From the NCBI GenBank assembly GCA_019916065.1, contig CM034240.1, positions 46,672,238-46,736,237 on the forward strand: a stretch of DNA of 64,000 bases, given 5' to 3'. A program made the translations under genes and the position numbers. Below the pieces are notes generated by a model. It saw nothing but the letters and a program-made list of their open reading frames with translations. It was not told the DNA's origin and ran no database searches. Origin of the DNA: Vitellaria paradoxa. Lineage: Eukaryota; Streptophyta; Magnoliopsida; Ericales; Sapotaceae. Every line of letters starts with the position of its first letter. Positions within the stretch are counted from its first letter, which is position 1. This document shows positions 35,121 to 47,679 of the stretch, piece by piece.

Positions 35121-36980
35121 AAACTAATAAAATAGCTTGCCATCGATCAAAAATCTGTTTTGATGCAATGTTTTGAACATCCTTTTGTAAAACATGTTTA
35201 GCAGCTTTGCAATCAATTCTAATTAAAAATTCTTGATTTAATAAATCACTTTGAAATTTTTGAATCGATAATACAATAGATAAAATTTCTTTTTTAATAG
35301 TGCTGTAATTCTTTTGGGCATTAGTCCATGTTCCTGAGGTGAAATGGACTAATTGCTATTGATTATGATCAAGAAGACGCTGTTTTAAAATATCACCGTA
35401 TCCTAGTTCTGATGCATCTATTTCTACTATCTTATATGCTTGGGGATTTGCTATATGTAGACATGGAAGGGATTGGAGATGTTATTTGAGTTGTTTAATA
35501 ACTTGGGTATAATGCTGAGACCATGGAGGAGAATTTTTCCTAAGTCTTTCCCTTAGATGAGCAACAATAACACTAAGTTTTTGATAATAATCTAAAATAT
35601 AATTGAGGCTCCCTAAAAACCTCTGGAGTTGTTTTTTATCTTTAATTTCATCAGGAAATTTGTTTGCAAATTCTAAAGTTCTTTCAATAGGAGTAATCGT
35701 TCCTTGATCAATATAATGTCCAAGAAATCTTATCCTTGTTTGAAAGAGATTAATTTTTTATGAAGAAAGCACTAAACCATTTTTCTTTGTAATATAAAGA
35801 AAAGTATTTAAATGCTTCCAATGAGATTGAATACTATTTGAAAAGATTAATATGTCATCAATGTATACTATTGAAAAATCAGAGTATGAATTAAAAATGT
35901 CATTCATAATCTTTTGAAATTCACTTGGAACATTCTTTAATCCGAATGGCATGACATTCCATTCATATTGTCCAAAGGGGACAGCGAATACTGTTTTATA
36001 TTTATCTGATTCAGAGATCTGAATTTGCCAAAATCCAGATTTTAAATCGAATTTTGAATATATTTTAGTATGTACAGGCCTTTGAAGGAGGTCTTACTTG
36101 TTAGGGATTGGATATCTTACCCACTGCAATACGTCATTCAAAGGTTTATAATTTATTTCTAATCTCGGAGTTCCTCTTTCTATTTCAGCACTTTTGTTTA
36201 CATAGAAAGCAGCACAACTCCAAGGAAACTTGGATGGTCTTATCAATTTTTTATCTAATAGATATTAGATTTCCTTTTTACAGTAGTCCAAGAGTTCCTG
36301 GTTCATTTGTATAGGTCTAACTTTTGTTTTAATTTTTGATTCTTTAAAATCTTTGATGTAGGGAAGGGTGACTATATGGCTCTTCCTATTCCAAAATGCA
36401 CTTGGAATAGTGGAGGAAGTTTCTTTAATTATTTTATTTTTAAAATTTTCGATTGCTAATTGCATCTGACTATCTTGAAGTTGAGTTTTAATCTGTTAAC
36501 ATATTTTTTCTTGTTTTAAAAACATTAAATGTTTTTCTTTCGATATAATTCTTGATATGTTATTTATTTGAGTCTTACTTATGACTATATCTTTTAAAAT
36601 ATTCAAATCTTTGATATTTGGAGGATTAAGGAATTCAAATATAATTTCTTGGTCAAATATATTTGTGGAAATGCCTTTAGGAGATACAATCATAGGTTGA
36701 ATAAAGTTTAGAAAAGGCGTTCCTAATATCACTTCTCTATTTAAATCTTTTGCTAGAATAAATGATGTTTTTATGCAAATATTTTTATTACATACATGGG
36801 CTTTTGTTAGTTTATATTTAAATTTTAATGGTGTACCATTAGCAGATGATAATCTTTCTTTTGTTAATTCAAAATATTTTGTTGGTACTAATCCTTCTTG
36901 TATACAATTAAGATCTGCACCAGAGTCAAAAAAGTGCAGTAGTATTTATAGTATATTCTTTATTGATTACAATTTTTAAT
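35080..36980 (-). pseudogene. Pararetrovirus protease, reverse transcriptase and RNase H, broken
   Basis: The aspartic protease active-site DSGAD is encoded at 36913-36927 and is followed by an ILGTPFL block near 36730. The reverse transcriptase has MPFGLKN near 35952-35930 and the catalytic YIDD box at 35851-35865. RNase H-like text follows down to about 35080. From 36732 to 35758 the frame is continuous apart from stops at 36496, 36265, 36094 and 35758. Other shifts occur outside that stretch. Not functional as it stands. Confidence 0.85.
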
Positions 36981-37599
36981 TTTACATTCCACTTTTGATA
37001 AAGTATTTGGGTTAATAAGAAAATATCATCCTTTTTATGCTCTTTGTTGTGTGCTAGAAAGGTTTGTTGGTCAGAAGTTGAAGCTGTAATATGTTGACTT
37101 TTTAGAACTAATACTTAATTTGTTAGTTCTTGGATTTTTTATTTTGATATTCCTAATTCATATTTCAGAGTTTTGATTTCTTTCTTAATTTCTTTTATTT
37201 CAAGTTTGATTTTTTCTATTGGAATTTTTTGTGATTTTTGAGGTTGTTTAGCCTTTTTTAATATTGAATCAAGATCATAGCAGTTTTCTATTTTTTCTTT
37301 ATTCTTTTTAGTTTGTTGGAGATTTTCTTTTAGTTTTAATAAGTAATTTCTTTTTAAATGAGGGTCTTTTATATCTTCGATCATTTCTATAATTAATTCT
37401 TGTTCTCGAGTAATAACATTAAAGTGACAATTTTGTTTGATATTTTTGCTAACAAATGATTCATCAGATGTTTCTATATTAGATTCAGTTGATGATGTAA
37501 TATTATCTATTTCAAAATCATCTTGAGTATTTGATTTTTCAAGTTCAGATTCAGAACTTGTTAGCATTAATTTTCTAATTGTTTTTGAGATGTTCATCA

Positions 37600-39240
37600 A
37601 TATCTAAAGAATTTATTTTATTTTTTAATGGGCAATTGTTTTTGTAATGTCCTACATTTTCGCATTTATAACATGTTGGAGGCATTTTTTGATTATTAAT
37701 AGGTCTTTTTGATTTTCTTTTTTGTTGAAATTGGTTTGGTTTATTTTTATATTTGTATGATTTTTTGTAAAATTTATCCTAACTAGGTTGTCTTCTCTTA
37801 TTGTAATAATATTTTTGTATTAATTTTTATGTTTTTTATGTTTTCTTGATGGTGGTATGTTTTACTTAGCTAATCCAAATTGTTCACAAAAAGTGCCTAA
37901 TTCTTTATGTGATTGGGTTAGTTCTCGTTGTAATCGTTGATTTAATTGGAAGTTTGTACATATTTCAAATGCTATATCTTTTATTGTATCTGATATATCC
38001 GAAAATGTTAAATGTTCATAAGGGATTATTTTTTCGTTTTGTTCTCTTAATCGAGTTTTTACCTTTTCAGCAAATAATCTTGAAAATCCATCAATAAATT
38101 TTTCTTTGCAGAACGGGAGATGTTGGTCATCTCTCATTCCAAGTTTTATTAAAAATGTTTCTTCATACCAGTGATGATCTTGTAATTTTGGACATTTTAA
38201 ATTTGTTAAGATTATTGAAGATCTTTCTTCAATGTTTGATGTATTCCCTATAAAGTATTTGACAATAAAAAATATTAAAATATTAACAACATCTTATATT
38301 ATCGTTAGATTATCATCTTCATCTTCTACTTTTATAGGTTCATTGAATTCATCAGTTTTAATAGCATTTAATATGTGATATTTTCTAATTCAGTGAGATA
38401 TTTATCCCACCACGTTTTAAGTCTTCCAAAAAATCCTGATATAAGAATTTCTGCAATAGCTTTATCAGAACATTGTTTTTTTATTTTATAAGTACTTGCA
38501 ACCATTGTCATTTCTTGAAGTTTATTAATTTTTTGATATTCTGTTAATCCATCTAAATTCCATAGAAAATCTTGATATAAGAATTTCTGCAATAGCTTTA
38601 TCAGAACATTATTTTTTTATTTTATAAGTACTTACAACCACTATCATTTCTTGAAGTTTATTAATTTTTTGATATCCTGTTAATCCATCTAAATTCTATT
38701 TATAAATTCCAGTTCCTTTGAAGAATTGAGTTGGTTCTATTAATTCTTCATATTGTTGATCCGGGAAGGATGGTCTTGGGTAATAATTTTTTATTTGTTT
38801 TGTATTATGTTTATTATGATTCCATTTGGCCATATTAATGGTTTGATCGTGAGGAGTAAAAGTGCCTAATATTTTTTCTACTTCTGTTTCAGATAACTGT
38901 GATAAAGTATGGATGACTTTTAATGATGGAGAAGGCGTTTCAGGAGCAACTATAAATGTTAATGTGCTTTGTAATTTTTTTAATTTCATCATCCATGTCT
39001 TGTATTAAATCTTTATCTTTTAATTGAGTATTAATTTTCTTGGGAATTTCATAAGGAATAAATATAGGTTTTTGATGTGAACTTTGACCTATTTCAGGTT
39101 CTGATTCATGGAGAGTGGATTCAATTCTATTTAATTGATCACTAATTGTTTTAAGGTTTTGATTTGTGAAGTTATTTTGTTCTAATATTTTTTGTATATC
39201 TCTTAAAGTTATATCAGATTCTGTTGGAGCCTTCATTTTA
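37600..39240 (-). pseudogene. Pararetrovirus coat-protein region with CCHC zinc knuckle, broken
   Basis: Coat-like coding pieces lie at 39236-38940, 38992-38696, 38592-38368 and 38137-37862. A Cys-x2-Cys-x4-His-x4-Cys knuckle is encoded near 37672-37631, as is usual at the C-terminal side of caulimovirid coat proteins. A Glu/Lys-rich coiled-coil-like segment (37600-37139) leads toward the protease. The frame is broken repeatedly, including by the tandem duplication at 38431-38702. Confidence 0.75.
38431..38702 (-). repeat. 136-bp tandem duplication inside the pararetrovirus
   Basis: Positions 38431-38566 and 38567-38702 are near-identical copies with only a handful of differences. Because 136 is not a multiple of three, the duplication shifts the coat-protein frame, so it must post-date the functional virus or be part of its decay. 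Confidence 0.85.
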
Positions 39241-39899
39241 TAAGGTAAAACTTTAATGGTTGTATTTCTATATTGGATAACTATTTCTTCATAAGGTGGA
39301 TGGTTGGATTGTTTAATACCTTCTGATGTATTCCACTGTTGAGGTTTTTGAGTGACATTTATTTCCTTAGCAAAAGGGTAGTTTATAGAATTGTTGGCAG
39401 CATAGTTTTCAAACCAATCAAAAAATTTAAAATGAATTTTGTAATTTTGAACATGTTTATAAAATTTTTCTCTTATTGGTATCCTAGTAATTTCATCAAA
39501 GTTTGCTAAAAACCATTCTCATTTTTGGGTATTTTCTAGTGATTCAAAATCTTGTTTTAATACACTTTTATTCATAGTAAATTCTCTATCAATAACAAAT
39601 ATTTGAGGATCATCTTGCATTTGAGATTGAGTTGGAGACATATGCTCTGGAGATTTTTCTTCATCATCTTTTTCTTGTTGATTTGTTTGGTCTGTATAAA
39701 TAGGTTGAGGTATGGTTAATTTATTTCTGACTCTATTAAGTTTAAGAGGCTCATAATTACTTGATGTTGGAATAGAAGAACAAGAAGATCTTGGAGGTTG
39801 GTAGGACTATTTTGGGGGTTGATAGGGCTCTTTAGAACAAGAGGATCTAGGAAGTTGATAAGGTTCAAAATTTCTTATTTGGAAATGTATATCTTCTTC

Positions 39900-40748
39900 T
39901 TCTTTAATTTGTAAATTGGAAAGTTTTGCAGATGAGAATTTTAATTTAACAGATCCATTTGGGAGTTCTTCGATTTGTTGAAGTTTTTTATTTTCTATTT
40001 TTGGAGGAGGTATTTGATTTTCTAATTCTCATTCTAATGGAAGATTAATATCATTCCAAACTATAGTTTGCGGGACAATTAGATTAGAATTTTCTCTTTG
40101 AGTTTGAAAGAATATTGTTTCTCCTTTAGGACTAATAGTTTTAACTAAAGGATCCATAATAGTAGTCATAGTTTTATAATGGATTTTATAAATAACAGCA
40201 AAAGCGATGTTTCCAAGTTCCATATCATATCCTGATGTTTGTATTTTAAGAACAAGAGAGTTTAATATTCCAGTATCATGTATTGAATAATTTAGAAAAT
40301 AGTTAAAATATATTGATCCATTATATAAGCTAGTTTCAATAACTCCTAGTAAAGAGTCTTGAAATCTACGGTGCCTTTGATCCCTAAGGCAAAGTAAAAT
40401 TGATGTGTTTAATCAACTTCTAGTTAATGGTTGGATAGCTACTTGAACTAATCCAAAGTGGATGTAGGAATATTTTTCTTGATGTTTTCTAATAATACTG
40501 GAATCAAGGAGTTTGATAGACTGACATTCAGATGTAAAAGGGACAGTTTGTTCAACTGTCTTTATAGAGTAATCAGAAGAAAAAGACCATTTTTTAATAT
40601 GATAAACTTCTTTGATAGAAACATTTGGGATTTTCTAATTTGATATAGGTTATTGTATGTTTTGAATATTGTGTTCTTCTTGATTTATTATATTACTATC
40701 TTGGGATGAACTTGATGCCTTAGATATAGATCTAGACAAAAAAGACAT
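39900..40748 (-). pseudogene. Pararetrovirus movement-protein region and start of ORF1, broken
   Basis: A likely ORF1 start codon is at 40748-40746, about 220 bp after the primer-binding site. Sequence to about 39900 has the composition and position of a caulimovirid cell-to-cell movement protein, and the most protein-like piece is at 40223-40029. Stops occur early, near 40651. Identification rests mainly on position and general resemblance. Confidence 0.55.
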
Positions 40749-40968
40749 GATAGAAAAATTAATTTCTTATTATGTTTTACAAAACTTGTGTAAACCTTTC
40801 ACCCTACACCTGTCAACGATTTACGCCTAAAACGGGACTTACCACACACTACCCTAAACCAGCTACGCGACTATCAGGATTACTCCCACCGAGTTAGGTT
40901 CTGGAGTTATCTAAATTTTGTAGATCAAAATAAAATTTTAAAGTTTCTATAATATCTTAAATGTCTCT

Positions 40969-40987
40969 ACCAATGGCTCTGATACCA
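40969..40987 (-). other. Initiator tRNA-Met primer-binding site of the pararetrovirus
   Basis: On the minus strand this reads TGGTATCAGAGCCATTGGT. The first dozen bases are the complement of the 3' end of plant initiator tRNA-Met, the standard primer for caulimovirid reverse transcription. It lies upstream of the movement-protein region as expected. Confidence 0.88.
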
Positions 40988-41420
40988 AGAGAAGCCCAGG
41001 AATAACAATAATTTAAATGTCTTAAATGCTAATAATTAATAACAGTATTCTAAAATTCTATCTAAATAATATTTTTCTCTTTTTAAGAAAAAATAACTTG
41101 TAAATAATGATTCCAAAATTTCTGTTTGATGATTTTCGGTTTCAGATATTCTTGGTTCTATAATAGATAAACGAATTCTATACCAAGATAATTTTTATTT
41201 GTAATAATTCAATTGAAACATAAATGAATAATATAGATAAGAAGATATAAATAATGCAGATACCCAAATGATATAAATAAATTTTTATTAATGAATACAA
41301 GATGTAAGTTTTGCTACAAAGACTTACTTGATAAAGAAAATAACTAAACTTGATACATCTGAGATAGCAGATTGAAGGTTGAAAGCTTCAAGGAGTACTA
41401 ATATATATATATTTTTCCAT

Positions 41421-42473
41421 GATTTAGAAAATTACTTGAAAATTAAGAGATATTTATCACAAAAAATAACTTTTATTTAATTAATCATAAAAAATGAGTA
41501 AGAAATTATTTCCCTTGCACCTTTTTCTCTCTCTCTCTCTACAAATCTAACACATTCTTAAATTTGTATTTACATGGATGGTTCATTATAGTGGATAAAA
41601 AAGAGGGGAGAGGATGCTGTTTTTGCAATTCTTATTTTGATAGTAGTTGGTTCAATTCTATTACATCAAGTCTATGTTTGATTAGAAGATTTGAGTGAGA
41701 GAGATATCATCGATGAGTTCCATTATATTCCATATTTAGTTTGATTATATTCCATGTTTAGTGTCAAACGGCAAAAATTAAAAGTTAAAAATTAACTCTT
41801 ATTGAATCACATCTTTTATATCGCTCCATATTTTACCAACTAAATACCAAAAAATAATTCGACAAAAAAAAAAAAATAATTAGACTTAAGTAAGCTAACA
41901 CCACTTTTAATATTAATCATGTGATATCAAATTGTGAGCTATTCGATCAAAATCCAATGATTCATAATAAAAATAAATTTAAAAATTTTAGGTAAAAAAT
42001 TTTAAGTTTACTCTGTTGTAAACTGTTTAATTTTGACTAAACGACTCACAATCTCGATATCAGATAACTAACATCAAAAGTAATGCAACCACACCTTTCA
42101 TCAACTAGTCTTCAGGGCAATTTTAACTTGCTATGATGCCACGCGATAGTCCAAGCGAATACAACTAGTCTTTTGGGGCACTTTTAACTAGCACCCACAC
42201 AACAATCAGATAAAACTCTCCGCATCTGAGCATAAAAATAGATCACAAATTGCGCTTTTATCTTAGAAACAAAACCATAACAAAGGCAATTAGTATCCAT
42301 GAGCAATGATAATTGAACCAAACTAATTTTCATCTCATCTCCATAGTGCCCAAAGCTAACATTTCGGTGAAAATATTCAGTGTTACAAAGCTTATAAATG
42401 AGTACAGAGTGATAATATCTGGCATAAATAAATTGCAGGGTCGTGCTTTCTTCTTCCCTAAAATTGCTGCACA
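41421..42473. other. Intergenic region, pararetrovirus to O-fucosyltransferase 3' end
   Basis: AT-rich spacer with an imperfect duplicated phrase (AACTAGTCTT..GGGCA..TTTTAACT) near 42103-42135 and 42163-42192. It probably includes part of the 3' flank of the minus-strand gene at 42562. No exon is seen. Confidence 0.45.
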
Positions 42474-42506
42474 TGGGGGGGGGGGGGGGAGAGAGAGAGA
42501 GAGATT
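42474..42506. repeat. Poly-G and GA composite near the O-fucosyltransferase 3' end
   Basis: About sixteen G are followed by a GA dinucleotide run. It lies about 55 bp beyond the stop codon of the minus-strand gene, so its transcript would carry TC repeats then poly-C in the 3' untranslated region. Confidence 0.75.
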
Positions 42507-42561
42507 GCCTCACCAGTTCAAAAAGAATAAATAAATAGAAAAAAAAGGAAAACCTGACATC

Positions 42562-45500
42562 TCATAATTTAAAGTCACAAAAACAATCCGACCAAGAAGA
42601 ACCTCTTCCCATCACAAAATCATCTCTGTGAGCCTTCCACAGGGCTTCCATCAGCTCCTTCCCCTTCAAGCCCTGAGAAGTGAACTCTGCAAAAGCTTTC
42701 CTGCTCAAGGAAAGAGTTTTGAACAAGCCCTTGAAAGCCCTCATTGCCATTACCATCTTATCCATGTTTCCAAAATATGTAGCCACATACGAATCACTGT
42801 TGATTGATACATAATAATCGAGTGCAGCTTTTGTGTTGCCGTGCATTCTTTCAAAATCCTCGCCACTAAGGAGGGAAGCTTTTGTGACAACCTTAGTGTA
42901 GACAGAGGTTAGCCCTTCAAGTTCCAGCAGACCATCACCTGCTGCCAAATAAATAGTTGTATTCTTTGGGATAGAAAGAGCTTGAAGAATGAAACTAGTC
43001 TCTGCAGGAGTGAGAGGACATTTCCCACGGTTTCTCCAAACACGGGCAGATTCACCAGTCCAGGGTTTCCGATCTCCCCTTGAAGCCTCTATAGCTTCCA
43101 TTGAGGCAAGAGAAAGGCCAGTATATTCGCATTGACTATAAGCTACCATATCAGGTTCAAACCTAAGGTGAAGTGAGAGAAAGGGTTTGGGTATAGCTTG
43201 CAGAAGCTCAGAGGCTTTCTTCTCCAGGGCCCTCGTAAGGCGTAAAGCATTATAACAAGCTTGGCAAAGGGCTGCCTTTGCATACAGAGGATACCTGCAA
43301 GATTGAATTTAAAACAGAAATAGGGTTACAACACCAGAAGGTGCATATAAATTATAAAGCAGGAGCTACTCTAAGTTGTCCCTTTGCCACCATAGTCTAT
43401 ATTCAACAGCAAAGCAATGTTGAGGTTCATAGTCCAATTGGAGAAAGTAGCAGCAGAACCTCTTAGACAATAACATAAATTTGTTCCTCATTGAACGGAG
43501 AGACAAGAAAAAAGATACGGAATAAATTTTCAGGTTACATTTCATACACCTAACAGAATCTTCTTCTCCTCCTGCTTTTTATTTAAATACAACTAACAGA
43601 ATCTAAAACATGAAATACCCAAAAAAAAAATGCAGTCAAGAAACCCTCAACTAACCACACATTTTATGTAATCTCAATCCTGTTCATATAGCTTTTAAAC
43701 ATTAGAAGTGGAAAATGAACTTCTTTGGATATCATGAAATAAGAACAAAAGGAATGCCATGACAAGAAAACTTCTGTCCAACCAAAACAGAAGAAAAAAG
43801 ATGGAGAAAGACATGGTACCTATCCCTCCTTTGGCTCATTGCTGGTGTGATTGAAATATAACGATGTTCCAGTAGAGAAGGAAGGACACTTTCCACGTAA
43901 TCAAATTGGCCTTTGCGTTTGCTGCAGTCTACCATAACTGGTTCTTTTGATGCAATCTCTGCCGGCAACTCTTTCACAACTTTAACAAAGCCAGTCATCC
44001 GTTGAATAAAGTAATCGGAATCAAATACATCTGCAAAACCACTGATGTGAAACTAAAAGTGAGCACAATGTTTATATGTAATATGAATGGACACAAAATA
44101 AGGAAAAAAGCTTACATTTTGTCTTTCTATTTTATGGCATTCTAAGTTAATATTTAAAAAAAAAAAAAAAAACAAACAAACAAACAAACAAAAATGTGCC
44201 CTCATCAATTTCACACTCTGTGAGAGAGAGAGAGAGAGAGAGAGAGCAACATGGCTGCCAATAAGCATGATATTATCTAACCATTCAAGGAATTCTGACA
44301 TTGACTCATAAAACCCTGTTAAGAAGGTCTGCATAAGGGTTAGGCAAATGTTTCCCAGAGAACTCCCAAATGTGCTCTCCTGTTGAAGAAACAAGCACCT
44401 TTACCAAGATCCGAAGTTGTAAGGTGCCTGGGTAACAACTGAAATGTGAGCTCACTGCTTCACGAAAATTGACTGCACGACGAAGAACGGAAGAAGGCTA
44501 GAAATTCCTACTAGTTTTTTTTTTTTACATATATTTAAGTAACAATGGATCTTTTGTTAATCAAACTCAAATCCTTCCTGGCAAAAGCCTCCAAGATCAA
44601 CTCCTCTGTCTCAGGACTGATAATCCTAATTTTTTATTTCAAAATATCACATGTTCACATGAAGGGAAATGGTGCATCCTTGATTCTGTTTGCTTAGTCC
44701 TTAGAACATAAAAGATTTTTAGTGACAAGTTTTACGTGGCTTCAGTGGAAAGAGGCCCTTCTATCAGAGCATTTGCACGAAAGTTTGCCAATACTATAGC
44801 AACATCACATGCTTGCACTGACAGACAGCAAAGCCAAATTAAACATATACTGGCTGTCTTTGCATTAAATTCACTATCTTAGGATGGTTGGTTACTCTCT
44901 AAAATAAAGAAAAGTTTCTCCAAATAGATTCCTTCCCCATACAAATTCCTTAGCACACCTTACAACTCCATCAACCAAAATAAATTGGTGCACTCTATCC
45001 ATCATTCACTTGACAAAAGACGTGCATATGAAGATGTTAAGTTCTGATAGAAATTTGAATAAGGATTTACTATGACAATGAAAAGATCCTGTTCTTTACC
45101 TACACCATACTTGGAACAATTAGTCAATCTCTAGCAAAATTTGAAAGAAAAAATAGAACTATAATGCAAGCAAGTTCCAAGAGTAGACAAGCTACTTAAA
45201 GGCTGCTTGATCACTGACTAATACAAGCGGTGTCAATGTCAACCCTCTAAAATTATGGTCATTATTTCACTGCAAGCGAGCGAGCGAGCGTTCACGCACA
45301 AGAAGGGGAGAGAGAGAGAGAGAATCAACTTTGTTTGCATCAATGGGAATTGTCTAATTCCAATGCAATGTCCTAAAGGTCAGAAACTGAATGTTGAAAT
45401 CACCCAATTTAAATTGTGAAGTCACCATGTATTGCAAGGCTAACATTAATTTGTAGCCATCACCATCAACTACCTTGATTCATTCCAATATGCAGCCACT

Positions 45501-47679
45501 TCAAACTTTGGTAAGACAAGAGTTGCATTCAGCAAACGTGCAATACCAACACCATCACACAACTGCAAACATAACAAACAAAATCCATGATACCTCCCAC
45601 AAAACTATATATTTATCACAAAAACCACCAAAAATATACAGAAAGAGAGAACGATATGAGACAGGCATTCTGAAGTACTCACATCCCTTCTCATCTGATT
45701 AAGCCCACCATAGCAATCCACTCGAATATATCCATTAGTCTGCTCTGGCAGAACTGCAGCATTTCAACACAAAAAACCAAATGCTGTTGTCTGCATCGGA
45801 AGCCAGTCAAAACTAACTCAGAAGTATAAAAAAAGCAATCAAATACAAACCTATAACCCTAACCCTAACATCATTCTCAAATATTTCCAATCTTGACTAC
45901 TTCAGTGGAGTGAAGTGGAGAAATGAATCCGGATTGTTTTTGCAATGTAATTCAAGAATTCTCAACTTAATCCAAAAATTACAAACTGAAAATTCTTAAG
46001 AGTTATGACTCATGTTCGTTACACTCAAATACTAGTAAAGGGAAAATGCCTGAGCAAAGGTAGCAAAGCACAAGGGATCACTGGGAGCTCCCTCCCTACG
46101 AAAAATTGAGAGATGTATAGGTGCAGAGGAATCTCGCCGGATGGTTGCTGGAAATTACAGAGTACAGCATCACAGTAGAGTGCTCACTAGCTTCACTTAA
46201 AAAACACAGACGCGAAACTGTGGGAGAACATCTCACTGGGAACCTCGTCCCACAGAGTGACACGATCCAGATTTTTCGGGGCTGTTTTAGAATTCTGTTT
46301 TTGATCAGATTTCTTGTTCTTATATATATGGGACATATTGTAGATACATACTAAGTTCATATTAGGGTTTTCTAAGTATTGGGTTGAGAAAAAGTTGAAA
46401 ACAAGGTAAGAGAAGTCTCTTTAAGGTTCTTTGTTCTTCTATTGTAATCTTTTCTCCATTGTTGTGAAAACCTTATTATACCATACCCCTAGATGTAGCA
46501 CATTGACGAACCACGTAAATCTTGTGTTTCTATTATTCTTGTTCATTTGTTTGCTATATTCACTTGTGTGTTGCTAAGGTGATCGGATTCCACACAACAA
46601 AAATACCCTCCTTATTTCTCTACCTATCCTATATCACCTTTCCTACGTCAATCTCGTTAATAAATTTTACTCAATTGATACAAATATTCTTGTAAAAAAT
46701 CCTGAACCCAAGATGATCAGTGTGACATTCACCATGATCTACAAAAGCCTTCACAACAAAACCTACATGTGATCAATTCACAATAAAATCTATAAATGAC
46801 ACAAGTTTGCCACCATTTTCTCACAATTTTGATCATGGTCTCAAACAATTGACCCAAAAATTAATAAAATCTATCTATACTATTATAAAGTAAACACCAG
46901 GAGGTGAAGCCAACCACTAAGTTAAGCCTTTATTTTTTTTCCATTAATAACGCCTAACCCCCAATAACCACTCTAAGTAATTTTTTAACTTTTGTAAATT
47001 ATTTACGTAATTTTACCCTTTTATTTTTTTTTTCTTTAAATGCTCATTAACCACCCACTTTAAATGGCCCTTAATTACTTATTATCTATTTAAATATCTT
47101 TAACTAATAATTAATCATTATTTATTATTTAAGTTAATTATTTTTAATTTTTTAGATAAAATAAGAACTAATTAAGGATCCTCGCCCTTCTAGTAAATAA
47201 ATAATTAGAACAAGGAAATTACAAAAAAAAAAAATTCCACTAACCAGTTAGATCTGCTTCTAGCCACCATCGGCAAGGTCGCCAATCTACAAGTCTTCGA
47301 ACACTCCATATATCCTTTTTCTCGTCACGCACATCGGACCTCCTAAATTTCTCGTATAATTAATTTCAAAAAAAAAAACTCAGACTCTACATTGCTACAA
47401 GTAAAGGAACCCAGAAAACCCAATTGACATCACAAAACATAACAACGCGCTAAATAATCCTTGCATATTTTCCTCCATTTTCTCAGCAACCAACCCGCGA
47501 CAATGCTTAGAATATTAAAAGAAGAAAAGAGAAGTGCGTACGTACCCTGGAGATGAGAAAGAAAACGAGCTCTCGGAGAAAGGAGACGAAGGCGTGAACC
47601 AGATCACGGCGAGGAGAAGAGAGACGGTGACGATTGAAATGCTCAACAACAAGGGCTTTTTCACACTCACAAGAACCAT
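42562..47679 (-). CDS. O-fucosyltransferase family protein (type II membrane), six exons
   Basis: Exons in transcript order: 47679-47546, 47339-47245, 45753-45683, 45562-45474, 44041-43820 and 43294-42562. Phases join exactly, giving 447 residues. Residues about 12-27 form one membrane anchor (SISIVTVSLLLAVIWF), as in Golgi type II glycosyltransferases. Diagnostic blocks follow: DIWSVRRLVDWRPC, NGYIRVDCYGGLNQMRRD, LLNATLVLP, LSLHLRFEPDMVAYSQC and the CPLTPAET block. The HLRFE-x-DM motif is the expected GDP-fucose-site region of the plant family. It probably acts in the Golgi on proteins or wall glycans, but donor and acceptor are not proven for most members. Synteny with SEC11 and PPR recalls Arabidopsis At1g52630. 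Exon 2 begins after the second of two close AG sites, the one that keeps phase. Intron 2 holds LTR-like DNA. The coding sequence is intact. Confidence 0.93.
46130..46600 (+). mobile_element. Copia-like LTR segment in O-fucosyltransferase intron 2
   Basis: The plus strand carries text typical of Ty1-copia LTR R/U5 regions: a pyrimidine-rich transcribed part, a CCATTGTTGTGAAAACC-type stretch, and GAACCACGTAAATCTTGTGT at about 46509. A TATATATA box lies near 46321. It is antisense to the host gene. Ends and target duplication were not resolved, and it may be a truncated solo LTR. Confidence 0.5.

Larger units (their letters stand above)
33180..41420 (-). mobile_element. Endogenous pararetrovirus (Caulimoviridae), near genome length, broken
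   Basis: Read on the minus strand, this is a caulimovirid genome of about 8 kb in the expected order: tRNA-Met primer-binding site, movement protein, coat protein with zinc knuckle, aspartic protease, reverse transcriptase/RNase H, a further coding region, then a promoter-like stretch. There is no integrase and no long terminal repeat, which separates it from LTR retrotransposons. The single-polyprotein order plus a downstream frame suggests a petuvirus- or florendovirus-like member; that assignment is inference. Stops, frameshifts and a 136-bp duplication break every large frame, so it is a defective fossil. Ends are approximate: the left near the TATA box, the right where leader-like text fades at 41.4-41.6 kb. 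Confidence 0.88.

Noticed and set aside
40969..40987. tRNA-Met-like match
   Set aside because: Only the primer-binding complement is present, with no cloverleaf around it, so it is not a tRNA gene.
44053..44394. Minus-strand 113-residue frame inside the O-fucosyltransferase locus
   Set aside because: It lies in intron 4, contains microsatellite-encoded residues and shows no similarity to the family. Splice phases join the flanking exons without it.
45852..45868. Telomere-like AACCCTAACCCTAAC
   Set aside because: Only two short units within an intron; not the plant CCCTAAA repeat array.
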